From positions 62,001 to 126,000 of the forward strand of contig JACJNZ010000058.1 of the NCBI GenBank assembly GCA_014695325.1: 64,000 nucleotides of DNA. The letters are read 5' to 3'. Below, piece after piece: positions 18,457 to 26,427 of this stretch (positions within the stretch are counted from its first letter, which is position 1; every line of letters starts with the position of its first letter). Below the pieces are notes generated by a model. That model did no database searches, was not told where the DNA came from, and saw only the letters and a program-made list of their open reading frames with translations. The DNA comes from Cyanobacteria bacterium FACHB-502. Lineage in GTDB: Bacteria; Cyanobacteriota; Cyanobacteriia; Elainellales; Elainellaceae. The position numbers were made by a program, and so were the translations under genes.

Positions 18457-19940
18457 TTAGATTTCAAGAGGGACAAATGAGAATTGAAGAAGAATACGTA
18501 AAAGTAGGCTATTTTTGGCTACCCGAACAACAAGACAATAAGATTCCAGGAACATTAACAATCAAGGACGGAGGAGATATTGAGCTTGAAGTAGTTGGGC
18601 TTTTTGATGAAAGCATTGAGGCGCTTAACGGAGAGGATGATTTAAGTAGAATTATTGGTCATATTGAAAAAGATGGATTGGTGACGCTAGATAATTGTTT
18701 TTACAAAAAAAAGAATATTTCATTTGGCGGTATTTCTAAGTCAAAGGTTTGCGTAGATAGAGTTTTGAGTGGCGTTGCTTATGCTAAAAGCGAAGAAGTG
18801 ACTTATAGCACTCTTTCGTTTTCTGTTGATTGTATGGATGAGTGGGTTGGCATCAGCGGAATTGATGTTCAGAATGACTGGGAAAACCGAACAGCGACGA
18901 TAAGCTATAACCCACCAGAAAATATACCTTATCAATTAGATAACGGCATGCAGCTAGAAATATGCTTTGCTTATACCCTACCGGGATTTCCGAATACAAC
19001 GGAAGCAAGAATTACACAAAGAGCGTATTTCAAGCTAACCTCTGAAGTATCGAGACCCTTAAACGACTTTATTGAAATAGCTTACAAGTTAACTAACTTG
19101 ATGTGTTTTGCCATTGATGCCACTGTCACCTTGAAAGGCTTGACGGCAACATCTGTAGAAATACAGAGAGAGGTTGGCGAAGGGAAGCTTTATCCTGTAC
19201 CTATTAAAATCTTCTATTCAAGCATTCCATATTCAGAAAAAGCACCAAATAGAAGCTGGCATCAGATGCTCTTCAACTATGGGGCAATAAAAAGCAACGC
19301 GCAAAGTATTTTTAATAACTGGGTAAATGCATACGAGACATTGTCACCTGCTTTAAGTCTATACTTTTCAACCAAGATTGGAGCTTATAAGTACCTTGAT
19401 GGGAAATTCCTAGCCTTAGCACAAGGACTTGAAACGTACCATCGCAGAACTAGCGATGAAAAATTAATGGATGAAGATGAGTTTGTCTCATTGGTTGAAA
19501 TTATCAAAAAAGGCTGTCCAGAAGAAAAAGTTGGTTGGTTGGAAGGCCGTTTAATACATGGTAATGAAATCAATTTAAGCCAACGCCTCAAAAAAATTAT
19601 AGAGCCCTTCAAGGAACACTTGGGTTCTAATGACGAGAGACGTAAGCTATTGAGAAAGATTGTTGATACAAGAAACTACCTAACCCATTATAGTGAAGAT
19701 CTAGAGGCTAAGTCAGCAGAGGGCAGAGAACTTTGGTTCTTGTGCCAAAAATTGGAAATTATTTTCCAATTGCATTTCTTGAAAGTTCTTGGCTTCTCAG
19801 AAGCCGAGATTCAAAATGTAATTGAAAACTGTTATCCACTTAAAAACAAGCTTAATCAAATCTAACAATTCAAATGTAGAGGACAGACCGCGATGCTTTC
19901 ATCTTCATTGTAAGTTCTCTGTTGCCGCTGATTTGAACTG
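18457..19940 (+). mobile_element. Integron gene cassette carrying the ApeA-like gene
   Basis: The proposed cassette starts at TTAGAT within GTTAGAT (18456-18462, a perfect GTTRRRY core site). It contains a 20-bp leader with GAGGG, one gene, and ends at the G (19940) of an attC R' box. Circularising joins G19940 to TTAGAT. This restores an R' box, GTTAGAT, exactly complementary to the R'' box ATCTAAC at 19860-19866. The outer arms (19860-19875 against 19931-19940 plus 18457-18462) then pair over 16 nt with one mismatch. No integrase gene is in the window. Confidence 0.82.
18477..19865 (+). CDS. apeA: ApeA-like HEPN-domain protein (probable antiphage defence)
   Basis: A 462-residue protein. 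The N-terminal ~300 residues are beta-rich and begin VKVGYFWLPEQQDNKIPGTL, matching my memory of the ApeA N-terminal domain. The C-terminal part is a helical Apea-like HEPN domain with the Rx4H motif R399-NYLT-H404, the catalytic signature of HEPN ribonucleases. ApeA is a single-gene abortive-infection system reported among predicted antiphage systems; the trigger and RNA target in this homologue are unknown. GAGGG lies 6 bp before the ATG. It is clearly A+T-rich and its codon use (AAA, GAA, TTA, ATA) differs from its neighbours, so it is probably acquired. The TAA stop is embedded in the attC R'' box. A distantly related HEPN protein with another role is the main alternative. Confidence 0.8.
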   Translation: MRIEEEYVKVGYFWLPEQQDNKIPGTLTIKDGGDIELEVVGLFDESIEALNGEDDLSRIIGHIEKDGLVTLDNCFYKKKNISFGGISKSKVCVDRVLSGVAYAKSEEVTYSTLSFSVDCMDEWVGISGIDVQNDWENRTATISYNPPENIPYQLDNGMQLEICFAYTLPGFPNTTEARITQRAYFKLTSEVSRPLNDFIEIAYKLTNLMCFAIDATVTLKGLTATSVEIQREVGEGKLYPVPIKIFYSSIPYSEKAPNRSWHQMLFNYGAIKSNAQSIFNNWVNAYETLSPALSLYFSTKIGAYKYLDGKFLALAQGLETYHRRTSDEKLMDEDEFVSLVEIIKKGCPEEKVGWLEGRLIHGNEINLSQRLKKIIEPFKEHLGSNDERRKLLRKIVDTRNYLTHYSEDLEAKSAEGRELWFLCQKLEIIFQLHFLKVLGFSEAEIQNVIENCYPLKNKLNQI

Positions 19941-19946
19941 TTATGT
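19860..19946 (+). other. attC-like recombination site 1 (87 bp)
   Basis: R'' is ATCTAAC (19860-19866, RYYYAAC) and the integrated R' is GTTATGT (19940-19946). CAATTCAAAT after R'' pairs with ATTTGAACTG before R' with one mismatch. An inner AG-GGACAGA block can pair with TCTGTTGCCGCT, leaving a few unpaired bases, as in bona fide attC stems. It overlaps the stop codon of the ApeA-like gene. Confidence 0.82.
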
Positions 19947-20036
19947 AGCAGATTCAGATGATAAACAGATTCTAGTAACCGTCTCCGCTTTATTCCTCCT
20001 GAAACTTCTGTGCATTGCCAACATTGCGATCGCATT
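19941..20036. repeat. 96-bp direct repeat, copy 1
   Basis: It begins exactly at the attC crossover (TTATGTAGCAGATTCAGATG) and ends just after a HIP1 octamer GCGATCGC at 20026-20033. It matches 24826-24921 with six mismatches. Past the end the two copies diverge completely. A short hydrophobic frame runs through both copies (ILVTVSALFLLKLL) but has no credible start, so I do not call it a gene. Confidence 0.92.
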
Positions 20037-20330
20037 ACGCATCTCGCTGAGTTTCGGATGATGCCATCAAATCAACCAGAAATGGTGAAGCGAACAACGG
20101 ATGAACTTGAGCGAGCGATGAGTAATTCATCAGGATTAATTTCAGCAACATTTCACCGCAGTTTAGACGGAACGCGTATGTTCAATTATGGGCAATGGGA
20201 GAGCAAAGAGGCATTTGAGGCAATTCTCAAGCAGCCTGGGTTCAATCCAGATAAGCCGTATTGGGAGGGTTTAGCCCGTAACGAGTTTCATCTCTACAAT
20301 GTTGTTCATGTAGAAGCAAAAACAGCCTAA
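20010..20330 (+). CDS. Single ABM-domain protein, probably a 5'-truncated paralogue
   Basis: Antibiotic-biosynthesis-monooxygenase (ABM) fold, a small ferredoxin-like barrel: ITHLAEFRMMPSNQPEM, ISATFHRSLDGTRMFNYGQW, PYWEGLARNEFHLYNVV. It aligns with the second domain of the next gene (GEFRLSPENQP, NFHRSLDGTRTMNYGFW, DYWRGLAENEFHVYEI). The domain homologous to that gene's first half is missing, and homology begins where the 96-bp repeat ends. The gene therefore looks cut by the repeat. The ATG at 20010 lies inside the repeat; one at 20058 is an alternative but would trim the domain. The stop is followed by GCCTAAC-like sequence (20324-20330 region) resembling an attC R'' box, without a matching R'. 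Confidence 0.6.
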   Translation: MHCQHCDRITHLAEFRMMPSNQPEMVKRTTDELERAMSNSSGLISATFHRSLDGTRMFNYGQWESKEAFEAILKQPGFNPDKPYWEGLARNEFHLYNVVHVEAKTA

Positions 20331-20364
20331 CAACCCACTGATCATTCAAACTTGGGATCACAGA

Positions 20365-20982
20365 ATGGTTGCGATTCAAAAGGACAACACTTTGCTGGCA
20401 TCGATCGACTTATTCTCTACTTCCTTAGACAAGCAACAAGAACTTGCTGAACAGCTCTCAAATTATGTGCAATTTGTTGTTCAATCTCAGCTTGAATGTG
20501 CATCGGGTAGCGTGAATCGTAGCCTTGATGGAGAGCGAGTCATGTGCTATCTACAATGGAAAACAGAACAGGCATACATAGATTTTATAGAATCAGAGCA
20601 GGGATATTCAGGATTTAATTTATTGGATTCTCATGTGTATGAAGTTGTCGTTTCCCAGCCGGATGACGCAGATTTGACCATTAAAGCAGGACGATTATTG
20701 CACCTTGGAGAGTTCCGCCTATCACCTGAAAACCAGCCCCGTCTTGTAGCATTGGAAGCTGAGATTCCACCGATTTCGCTTCAACATTCCGATCTCTTAT
20801 GTGTCAACTTTCATCGTTCACTAGATGGGACACGGACAATGAATTACGGGTTTTGGAGTACGCTAGAGCACTTCAATAGGTTATTGAGTGAAGAACGGTT
20901 TGCGCCAGTGCGGGATTACTGGCGAGGGTTGGCAGAGAACGAGTTTCATGTGTATGAAATTGCAAGTGTTTTTGAGGAGTGA
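20365..20982 (+). CDS. Protein with two ABM (antibiotic biosynthesis monooxygenase) domains
   Basis: A 205-residue soluble protein built of two ABM-like domains, residues about 8-105 and 112-203. Repeated cores are SVNRSLDGERVMCYLQW and NFHRSLDGTRTMNYGFW. ABM proteins range from heme-degrading and quinol monooxygenases to binding proteins. Residue choice does not let me pick an activity. It lies 34 bp after the single-domain paralogue and probably shares its transcript. Confidence 0.8.
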   Translation: MVAIQKDNTLLASIDLFSTSLDKQQELAEQLSNYVQFVVQSQLECASGSVNRSLDGERVMCYLQWKTEQAYIDFIESEQGYSGFNLLDSHVYEVVVSQPDDADLTIKAGRLLHLGEFRLSPENQPRLVALEAEIPPISLQHSDLLCVNFHRSLDGTRTMNYGFWSTLEHFNRLLSEERFAPVRDYWRGLAENEFHVYEIASVFEE

Positions 20983-21159
20983 TAAATGAGGTATTGTTAC
21001 ATTTTCTATAGTTGAACTTCTGGAGTTAATATTATGCTCACTAGTTTTTAGTTTGCCTGCGAAGAATTATCAACCATAAATCATTTTTTATACTGTGAGA
21101 AGAACTGAGTACGATAAGGAATAGTTGTCCTACCTAGCTTGAGTTGCTGAAAAGCATTG

Positions 21160-23751
21160 ATGCAACTGAAAAAAACATTGCGCCCAGTATCCCAGCCTCC
21201 CTTTAGAGTGCCGCTTCGCGCTGTTCTGATTATTCCCTTTGTTTTGCAGGTTTCGATCGCGGTTGGGTTAACGGCTGTCTTCTCATTACGTAATGGTCAG
21301 AATGCAGTCAATGATGTTGCCTCTCAGTTGCGAGATGAAGTAACAGCACGGATCTCTCAACATTTAGCAGATTACGTCGAAACGCCCCAACTCGTTACAA
21401 AAATCAATGCGAATGCCGTTCAATTTAACACGATAAATTTGCAGAACGCAGCCAGCGTAGAGCGACATCTCTGGCAACAAATGCGCGTGTTTAACTCTTT
21501 ACAACCGATCGCCTTTGGCAGTGAGCAAGGAACTATTCATTCGGTCGATCGGACGCCTGGTGGCTCTCTGGTCATCCGGGCGATTGATTCATCTACCAAT
21601 GGTCAGTACCACACCTATAGCATTGATCAACAAGGTAACCGCGATCGCTTACTTCAGGTCAACACGACCTTCGATCCACGCAACCGCCCCTGGTACGTCG
21701 AAGCCGTTCAAGCTGGACAACCGACCTGGACTGACGTTTATCCCTACTTCTCATCAATGGGGTTAGCAATTAGTGCCACCCGTCCCTTTTATGATCAAAC
21801 GGGGCAACTGTTGGGCGCGACCAATGCTACCCTATCTCTCGCTGAATTGGGCAACTATTTAAGCAACCTAAAAATTGGGCACTCTGGACAAACATACATT
21901 ATGGAGCGGTCAGGTAATCTGATCGCGAGTTCTACCTCTGAGCAACCGTTTCTCCTGCAGCAGTCGAACGGAGAGGAGAAACGGAAACAGATAGCGGCGA
22001 TCGCCAGTCGAGATCTAGTCACCCGGCAAACTACCCAGCACATCGAACGCTATTTCGGTAGCTTTGACAATATTCGTCGTAGTCAGCAACTTACTTATAC
22101 CGTTGATGAGCAACAATACCTGATTCAGGTGGCTCCGTTTAGCGATCGATATGGGTTAGATTGGCTGATTGTGGTGGTCGTTCCAGAAGCCGACTTTATG
22201 GAACCCATTGAGGCGAATACCCGTACCACAATTTTGCTGTGTTTTATAGCATTGGTTGTGTCAACCCTAATGGGTATCTTGACTTCCTATTGGATTGCCC
22301 AACCTATTGCCCGTGTGATTGTAGCGGCTCAACAAATTTCTCATGGCAAGTTAGATCAAACCATAGCCGCTAGAAATATTAAAGAATTGGATGAACTCAC
22401 TCAAGCCTTTAACCACATGTCTGCTCAGTTGCAAGCCTCGTTTACTGCACTAGAAGACGCTAACGAGGAACTAGAGGCGCGGGTCGAACAGCGAACGGCA
22501 GAACTACAGGAGCGATCGCTGCAACTGAAACAAGCTTTTGACTTTGAAGCAACGCTCAAACGCATTACTGACCAAGTGCGCGACACCCTAGACGAGTCGC
22601 AAATTTTGCAAACTGTTGTGCGAGAAGTAACAGCAGTACTGACTGCCGAATGTTGCTCAACCGCAATTTATGACTTGGAGCAAAATGTTTTACTCATTAG
22701 TTACGAGTATGCAAAACCCGATTGGGCTGCTAGCCAGGGGAAGCAGATCGCGCTAGATGAGGGCCCCCTTGGCATCCACTCACACCTCATACAAGGGCGA
22801 ACTCTCCAATTTTGTCAGTTATTCCCCCGGTTTAATCGACTCCGCGCCAGCATTTTCGCCTGCCCTGTGTTTGGCGAACAAGGCATCTTGGCAGACATCT
22901 GGTTGTTTCGCCAACCTGACCAAATTTATAGTGATCTTGAAATTCGTCTGGTGCAACAGGTGGCAAATCAATGTGCGATCGCTATTCGTCAGGCACGGCT
23001 GTACCAAGCAGCCCAAAACCAGGTTGAAGAATTACAGAAATTACATTGCCTCAAAGACGACTTCTTGAGTACCGTGTCTCACGAACTGCGAACTCCCGTC
23101 TCTAATATGAAATTAGCCATTCACATGCTGCGATTGGCACCCAACTTAGAGCGACAACAGCAGTACCTCAACATTTTAGAAACAGAGTGTAAGCGAGAAG
23201 TTGAACTCATTAACGATCTACTCGATTTACAACGACTGGAAGCCAGCGACCAGCCGATCGCTCTAGAACCCATTGATTTAAAGGAATGGCTACCTCCCAT
23301 CATCCAATCGTTTCGATCGCGACTGCACGATCGACAGCAAACCTTCACGCTAGATCTGCCTGCAACGCTACACGCTCTCTATTCCAACCCCGATAGCCTG
23401 GCGCGGCTTTTAGCAGAACTGCTCAACAATGCCTGCAAGTACACTCCTTCCCAATGCGAAATTTGCTTCACCCTTAGTCAAGACCTCGACGCATCTCATC
23501 CTGATCAATCCCCTTTGCTGATAACACGATTTGAGGTTCGTAACCAGGCAGAAATTCCCCCAGCCGAAATTCCTCACATTTTTGAGAAATTTTACCGTGT
23601 CCCCAATGCAGATTTATGGAATCAGGGTGGCACTGGTTTAGGACTGACACTGACCAAGAAATTGGTTGAGCAACTGGAAGGCGAAATTACAGTCAACAGC
23701 GAAAAGGGCTGGACAACCTTTAAGATTATGCTCAGAAATACTTTGTTGTAA
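21160..23751 (+). CDS. Membrane sensor histidine kinase (Cache-HAMP-GAF-HisKA-HATPase)
   Basis: An 863-residue hybrid-type sensor. Transmembrane helix one is near residues 20-40 (AVLIIPFVLQVSIAVGLTAV). An extracytoplasmic double Cache domain follows (FDPRNRPWYVEAVQAGQPTW, SATRPFYDQTGQLLGA), then helix two near 350-370 and HAMP. A coiled coil (EDANEELEARVEQRTAELQE) leads to a GAF domain (about 470-615) and HisKA with the phospho-accepting H641 (STVSHELRTPVSN). The HATPase has N box LLNNACKYT near 754 and G box GGTGLGLTLTKKL near 823. There is no receiver domain and no adjacent response regulator, so its partner is elsewhere. The start is the ATG at 21160; a TTG sits one codon earlier. Confidence 0.93.
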   Translation: MQLKKTLRPVSQPPFRVPLRAVLIIPFVLQVSIAVGLTAVFSLRNGQNAVNDVASQLRDEVTARISQHLADYVETPQLVTKINANAVQFNTINLQNAASVERHLWQQMRVFNSLQPIAFGSEQGTIHSVDRTPGGSLVIRAIDSSTNGQYHTYSIDQQGNRDRLLQVNTTFDPRNRPWYVEAVQAGQPTWTDVYPYFSSMGLAISATRPFYDQTGQLLGATNATLSLAELGNYLSNLKIGHSGQTYIMERSGNLIASSTSEQPFLLQQSNGEEKRKQIAAIASRDLVTRQTTQHIERYFGSFDNIRRSQQLTYTVDEQQYLIQVAPFSDRYGLDWLIVVVVPEADFMEPIEANTRTTILLCFIALVVSTLMGILTSYWIAQPIARVIVAAQQISHGKLDQTIAARNIKELDELTQAFNHMSAQLQASFTALEDANEELEARVEQRTAELQERSLQLKQAFDFEATLKRITDQVRDTLDESQILQTVVREVTAVLTAECCSTAIYDLEQNVLLISYEYAKPDWAASQGKQIALDEGPLGIHSHLIQGRTLQFCQLFPRFNRLRASIFACPVFGEQGILADIWLFRQPDQIYSDLEIRLVQQVANQCAIAIRQARLYQAAQNQVEELQKLHCLKDDFLSTVSHELRTPVSNMKLAIHMLRLAPNLERQQQYLNILETECKREVELINDLLDLQRLEASDQPIALEPIDLKEWLPPIIQSFRSRLHDRQQTFTLDLPATLHALYSNPDSLARLLAELLNNACKYTPSQCEICFTLSQDLDASHPDQSPLLITRFEVRNQAEIPPAEIPHIFEKFYRVPNADLWNQGGTGLGLTLTKKLVEQLEGEITVNSEKGWTTFKIMLRNTLL

Positions 23752-23969
23752 TTATCTTATTTCTGGGTTGCAAAGCTAGTAAGTAGTGGAGAGCGATCGC
23801 TTCTTTTGTATATTTAAGGCGATCGCACCAGACAACTAAAGTTGAGATTGATTATTGCCAGGGCTGAGCATTAAATCCGTGTTAGAAAAGCCTCGCTCTC
23901 AACTCCCAATGCATTCGGATGACGCTCCTCACGGAAAAGGATGTAGCGTCTTATCTACTGCACGTATGA

Positions 23970-24131
23970 TTGTTCGGTAAAACGAGTTACATTGAGCGGT
24001 TTAACTGCACCTTACGCCAGCGAGTATCACGGTTAGTGAGGAAGACGTTGTCGTTTTTTAAGAAATTAGAGAACCATATTGGAGCAATTTGGTACTTTGT
24101 TCACCACTACAACGCATCCTTACCGATTTAG
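23970..24131 (+). pseudogene. IS1-family transposase remnant (C-terminus only)
   Basis: An open frame after a TGA ends at TAG 24129-24131 and reads KTSYIERFNCTLRQRVSRLV then RKTLSFFKKLENHIGAIWYF, VHHYNASLPI. This is the conserved end of IS1-family transposases. The N-terminal domains and the left end of the element are absent, and I see no inverted-repeat pair. It is a dead fragment 45 bp upstream of the P-loop kinase gene. Confidence 0.88.
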
Positions 24132-24176
24132 CACTACCATTGCTGTTTAGCAGCGATCGCAATTCATAATTACGGT

Positions 24177-24737
24177 ATGTACTCATCCTTCAATACAAAA
24201 CCATGTAATCTGTTGTTGCTCGTGGGGCTAAAAGGATCTGGCAAAACATTCACTGGTGGAGTTTTGGAGAAATATCTAGATGTAAAGTTCCTACGGATTG
24301 AGCCTATATTTCTTGAAATTCTTCGACAAGAACCAGAGTTGGCAGGAATTCCATTGGAACAACGAGGATTCCAAATTGTGTTGGAGAAGTTAGATGAGTT
24401 AGCTCAATCCAACTCCACCCTTTGTATCGAATCAACAGGCACAGCCTATACCTTCCCAGAGTTATTAGCTGCACTGCGTCAAAGCTTCCGTCTGTTTATT
24501 GTTCATGTGAAGGCTCCGTTGGATACTTGCCTAGAGCGAGTTATGGCGAGGGATGCATCAGCCCACATTCCTGTTTCGGATCGCAGATTAAAAGAAATAA
24601 ACGAACGTGCATTGCTGGTTAATCTTCCGTGGGATTTGGAAATTAATAATTCTGAGTTCCAGGATGAGACTGCTATTGTCGAGTCAGTGAAGAGGCTTTT
24701 ACAACAGCAATCTGGACAACAGCAATCTGGAAAGTAG
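24177..24737 (+). CDS. Small P-loop kinase-like protein (cassette gene)
   Basis: A 186-residue protein with a Walker A motif at residues 17-24 (GLKGSGKT) and a nucleoside/shikimate-kinase-like layout: a DxD-free strand CIESTGTAYTF, then FIVHVKAPLDTCLERVMARD and a lid-like HIPVSDRRLKEINERA. This suggests phosphorylation of a small metabolite or adenylate kinase-type chemistry; substrate unknown. The last codons contain a perfect 15-bp tandem duplication (24702-24731) encoding QQQSG twice. It lies between an IS1 remnant and an attC-like site, so it is most likely mobile. No good Shine-Dalgarno precedes the ATG. Confidence 0.8.
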   Translation: MYSSFNTKPCNLLLLVGLKGSGKTFTGGVLEKYLDVKFLRIEPIFLEILRQEPELAGIPLEQRGFQIVLEKLDELAQSNSTLCIESTGTAYTFPELLAALRQSFRLFIVHVKAPLDTCLERVMARDASAHIPVSDRRLKEINERALLVNLPWDLEINNSEFQDETAIVESVKRLLQQQSGQQQSGK

Positions 24738-24745
24738 CTGCCACA

Positions 24746-24831
24746 GCCCAACACTTTATGGCAGCGGACGGTCGAAAACCGCTAGAGGAGTTGCTGAGAT
24801 TGTCTGCCGCCGCTACATTTTGCCGTTATGT
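24746..24831 (+). other. attC-like recombination site 2 (86 bp)
   Basis: R'' is GCCCAAC (24746-24752) and R' GTTATGT (24825-24831). TTTATGGCAGCGGAC on the left can fold on GCCGCTACATTTTG on the right (ATG-AGCGG core) with unpaired bases. It begins 8 bp after the kinase stop and shares the TCTGTTGCCGC/TCTGCCGC block seen in site 1. The cassette's left edge was not found; IS1 insertion may have removed it. Confidence 0.7.
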
Positions 24832-24921
24832 AGCAGATTCAGATGATAAACGAATTCTAGTAACCGTCTCCGCTTCATTCCTCCTCAAACTTCTGCTCAT
24901 TGCCAACATTGCGATCGCATT
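24826..24921. repeat. 96-bp direct repeat, copy 2
   Basis: Second copy of the repeat at 19941-20036, again starting at the attC crossover and ending 3 bp after GCGATCGC (24911-24918). Six mismatches in 96 bp. Confidence 0.92.
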
Positions 24922-25079
24922 CCTAGTTCTACAGGCAGTTTTAAGTGAAGCGTTGGTCTTTATTCTTGCCCATCCCATTGGTAGAACGGTTCCCACTGGT
25001 TTAAGTTCATATTAATGGCGATATGCATTGCCCAAAACGGTGAATACTAAGCCCGATCGCCTTTATCAGGAGAACAAAG

Positions 25080-25985
25080 ATGGGCTTCATTTCATCGCTG
25101 ATCACAACATTGGTTGCCATCCTGCTTTTCTTGAACAGCAGCCGAATTTCGCAAAAGCAGGGCCGCACTGCAATTCGGGTTGTGACGGGTCTGATTGCAG
25201 GAGTTGCCGCCTTTTCGACGATCGCCAAGAGCCTTGTAGTGGTTCCTGCGGGATCGGTGGGCGTGGTGCAGTTTTTTGGCAAAGTCGATCAGCGTCCGTT
25301 GAATCCGGGAGTTCATCTTCTGAATCCGTTTTCAGATGTCGAAAAGCTATCAACTCGTCTCAAAGATGTGAAAGAAACGATCGAATCGACATCCCAAGAA
25401 GGGTTGGCATTCACAGTGGATGTGAGTTTGCAATATCAGCTTGATCCGCAGAAGGCATCGGATGTGTTTGCTAAAATCGGCACGGATGAATCTGAAATTT
25501 TGATTTCTCAGTTTCGATCGATCGTGCGTGAAGTGACGGCAGGCTATCCCGCAGAAGCCATCTACTCGAATAAACGGCAAGAGGTTGCCAATCGTATTCG
25601 GGAGCGGTTGACCGAGCAACTGTCGCCGCTGGGATACACCGTGCAGGATGCATTTTTGCGAGAAATCAAATTACCTGAGACGCTGCAAGCTGCCATTCAG
25701 GAAAAACTCAAAGCAGAACAGCAAAGCCGACAGATGATCTTCACCCTGGAGCAGACCCGGCAAGAGGCAGAACGCAAAAAAGTGGAGGCACGCGGCATCG
25801 CTGAGGCGCAGGCAATTATTGCCCGCAGTTTGACCGGTGAAACCCTGCAACTAAAGGCGATCGAGGCAACGCAGCAGCTTGCAAGTTCAGACAATGCCAA
25901 AGTGTTGATTTTGAACGGTGGTCAGAGTGGCACGCCCCTAATGTTTCAGCTCGATTCGAGCACTTTACAAAACGCTAGACAATAA
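25080..25985 (+). CDS. Prohibitin/SPFH-domain membrane protein
   Basis: A 301-residue protein with two short hydrophobic N-terminal segments (ISSLITTLVAILLFL and VVTGLIAGVAAFSTIA), then the SPFH/band-7 domain. That domain is seen in VVVPAGSVGVVQFFGKVDQR, LNPGVHLLNPF and DVSLQYQLDP. A long coiled coil follows (LKAEQQSRQMIFTLEQTRQE, AERKKVEARGIAEAQAI). Prohibitins form large ring assemblies in the membrane and modulate proteases such as FtsH. AGGAG sits at 25070, just before the ATG. Downstream is 440 bp without a gene. Confidence 0.92.
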   Translation: MGFISSLITTLVAILLFLNSSRISQKQGRTAIRVVTGLIAGVAAFSTIAKSLVVVPAGSVGVVQFFGKVDQRPLNPGVHLLNPFSDVEKLSTRLKDVKETIESTSQEGLAFTVDVSLQYQLDPQKASDVFAKIGTDESEILISQFRSIVREVTAGYPAEAIYSNKRQEVANRIRERLTEQLSPLGYTVQDAFLREIKLPETLQAAIQEKLKAEQQSRQMIFTLEQTRQEAERKKVEARGIAEAQAIIARSLTGETLQLKAIEATQQLASSDNAKVLILNGGQSGTPLMFQLDSSTLQNARQ

Positions 25986-26427
25986 ACGTTTTAGCCCCTC
26001 CAGTGCTACTTTTCTTTAGCGCGGTGTCCTCTCAATTTCTCAGTCGTTTGTCCTGTTTTTAATCCTCTTTTTGGATCGCCCGATCGGGTGAGATGGAATT
26101 GCCTAAACGGGCGAGGTGTTAGCGGATTCGTAGCGAATAACCTGGTACACGAACGAGGGTGAAAAACACCTGAAGCCAAGTTAATCAGGGTATTACTTCA
26201 GTTTTGATAATTCAGGTGAAGTTAACTTTTATGAATTGATTGAGCTAGCTTTAAGGATCAACACGCCGATCGCTTTGTTAACTCATTAAGGTCAATTCGA
26301 CGTTTATTCGATCGAATTTTGAATTGGTGAACTTGTCTTTGTATTGAGTCAATAAGCTAGACAAATCCGAAATTCAAATCTTGCAATTCCAATTATCCTT
26401 TCCATCCATCAACAAAGGGGAGTTTTT
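25986..26427. other. Intergenic region with an inverted repeat
   Basis: No gene supported. CACCTGAA (26167-26174) is inverted as TTCAGGTG (26211-26218), and AAGTTAA occurs beside both arms. This makes a possible stem in the 5' leader of the peptidoglycan-binding gene; AAGGGGAG precedes that gene. Confidence 0.45.

Noticed and set aside
19822-20061. 79-codon frame through the first 96-bp repeat
   Set aside because: It starts inside the ApeA-like gene in another frame and crosses the attC site. The hydrophobic stretch is shared with 24758-25015 only because the DNA is repeated.
20324-20335. GCCTAAC after the single-ABM gene as a fourth attC site
   Set aside because: No matching GTTRRRY box or complementary arm within about 150 bp downstream; kept only as a possible scar.
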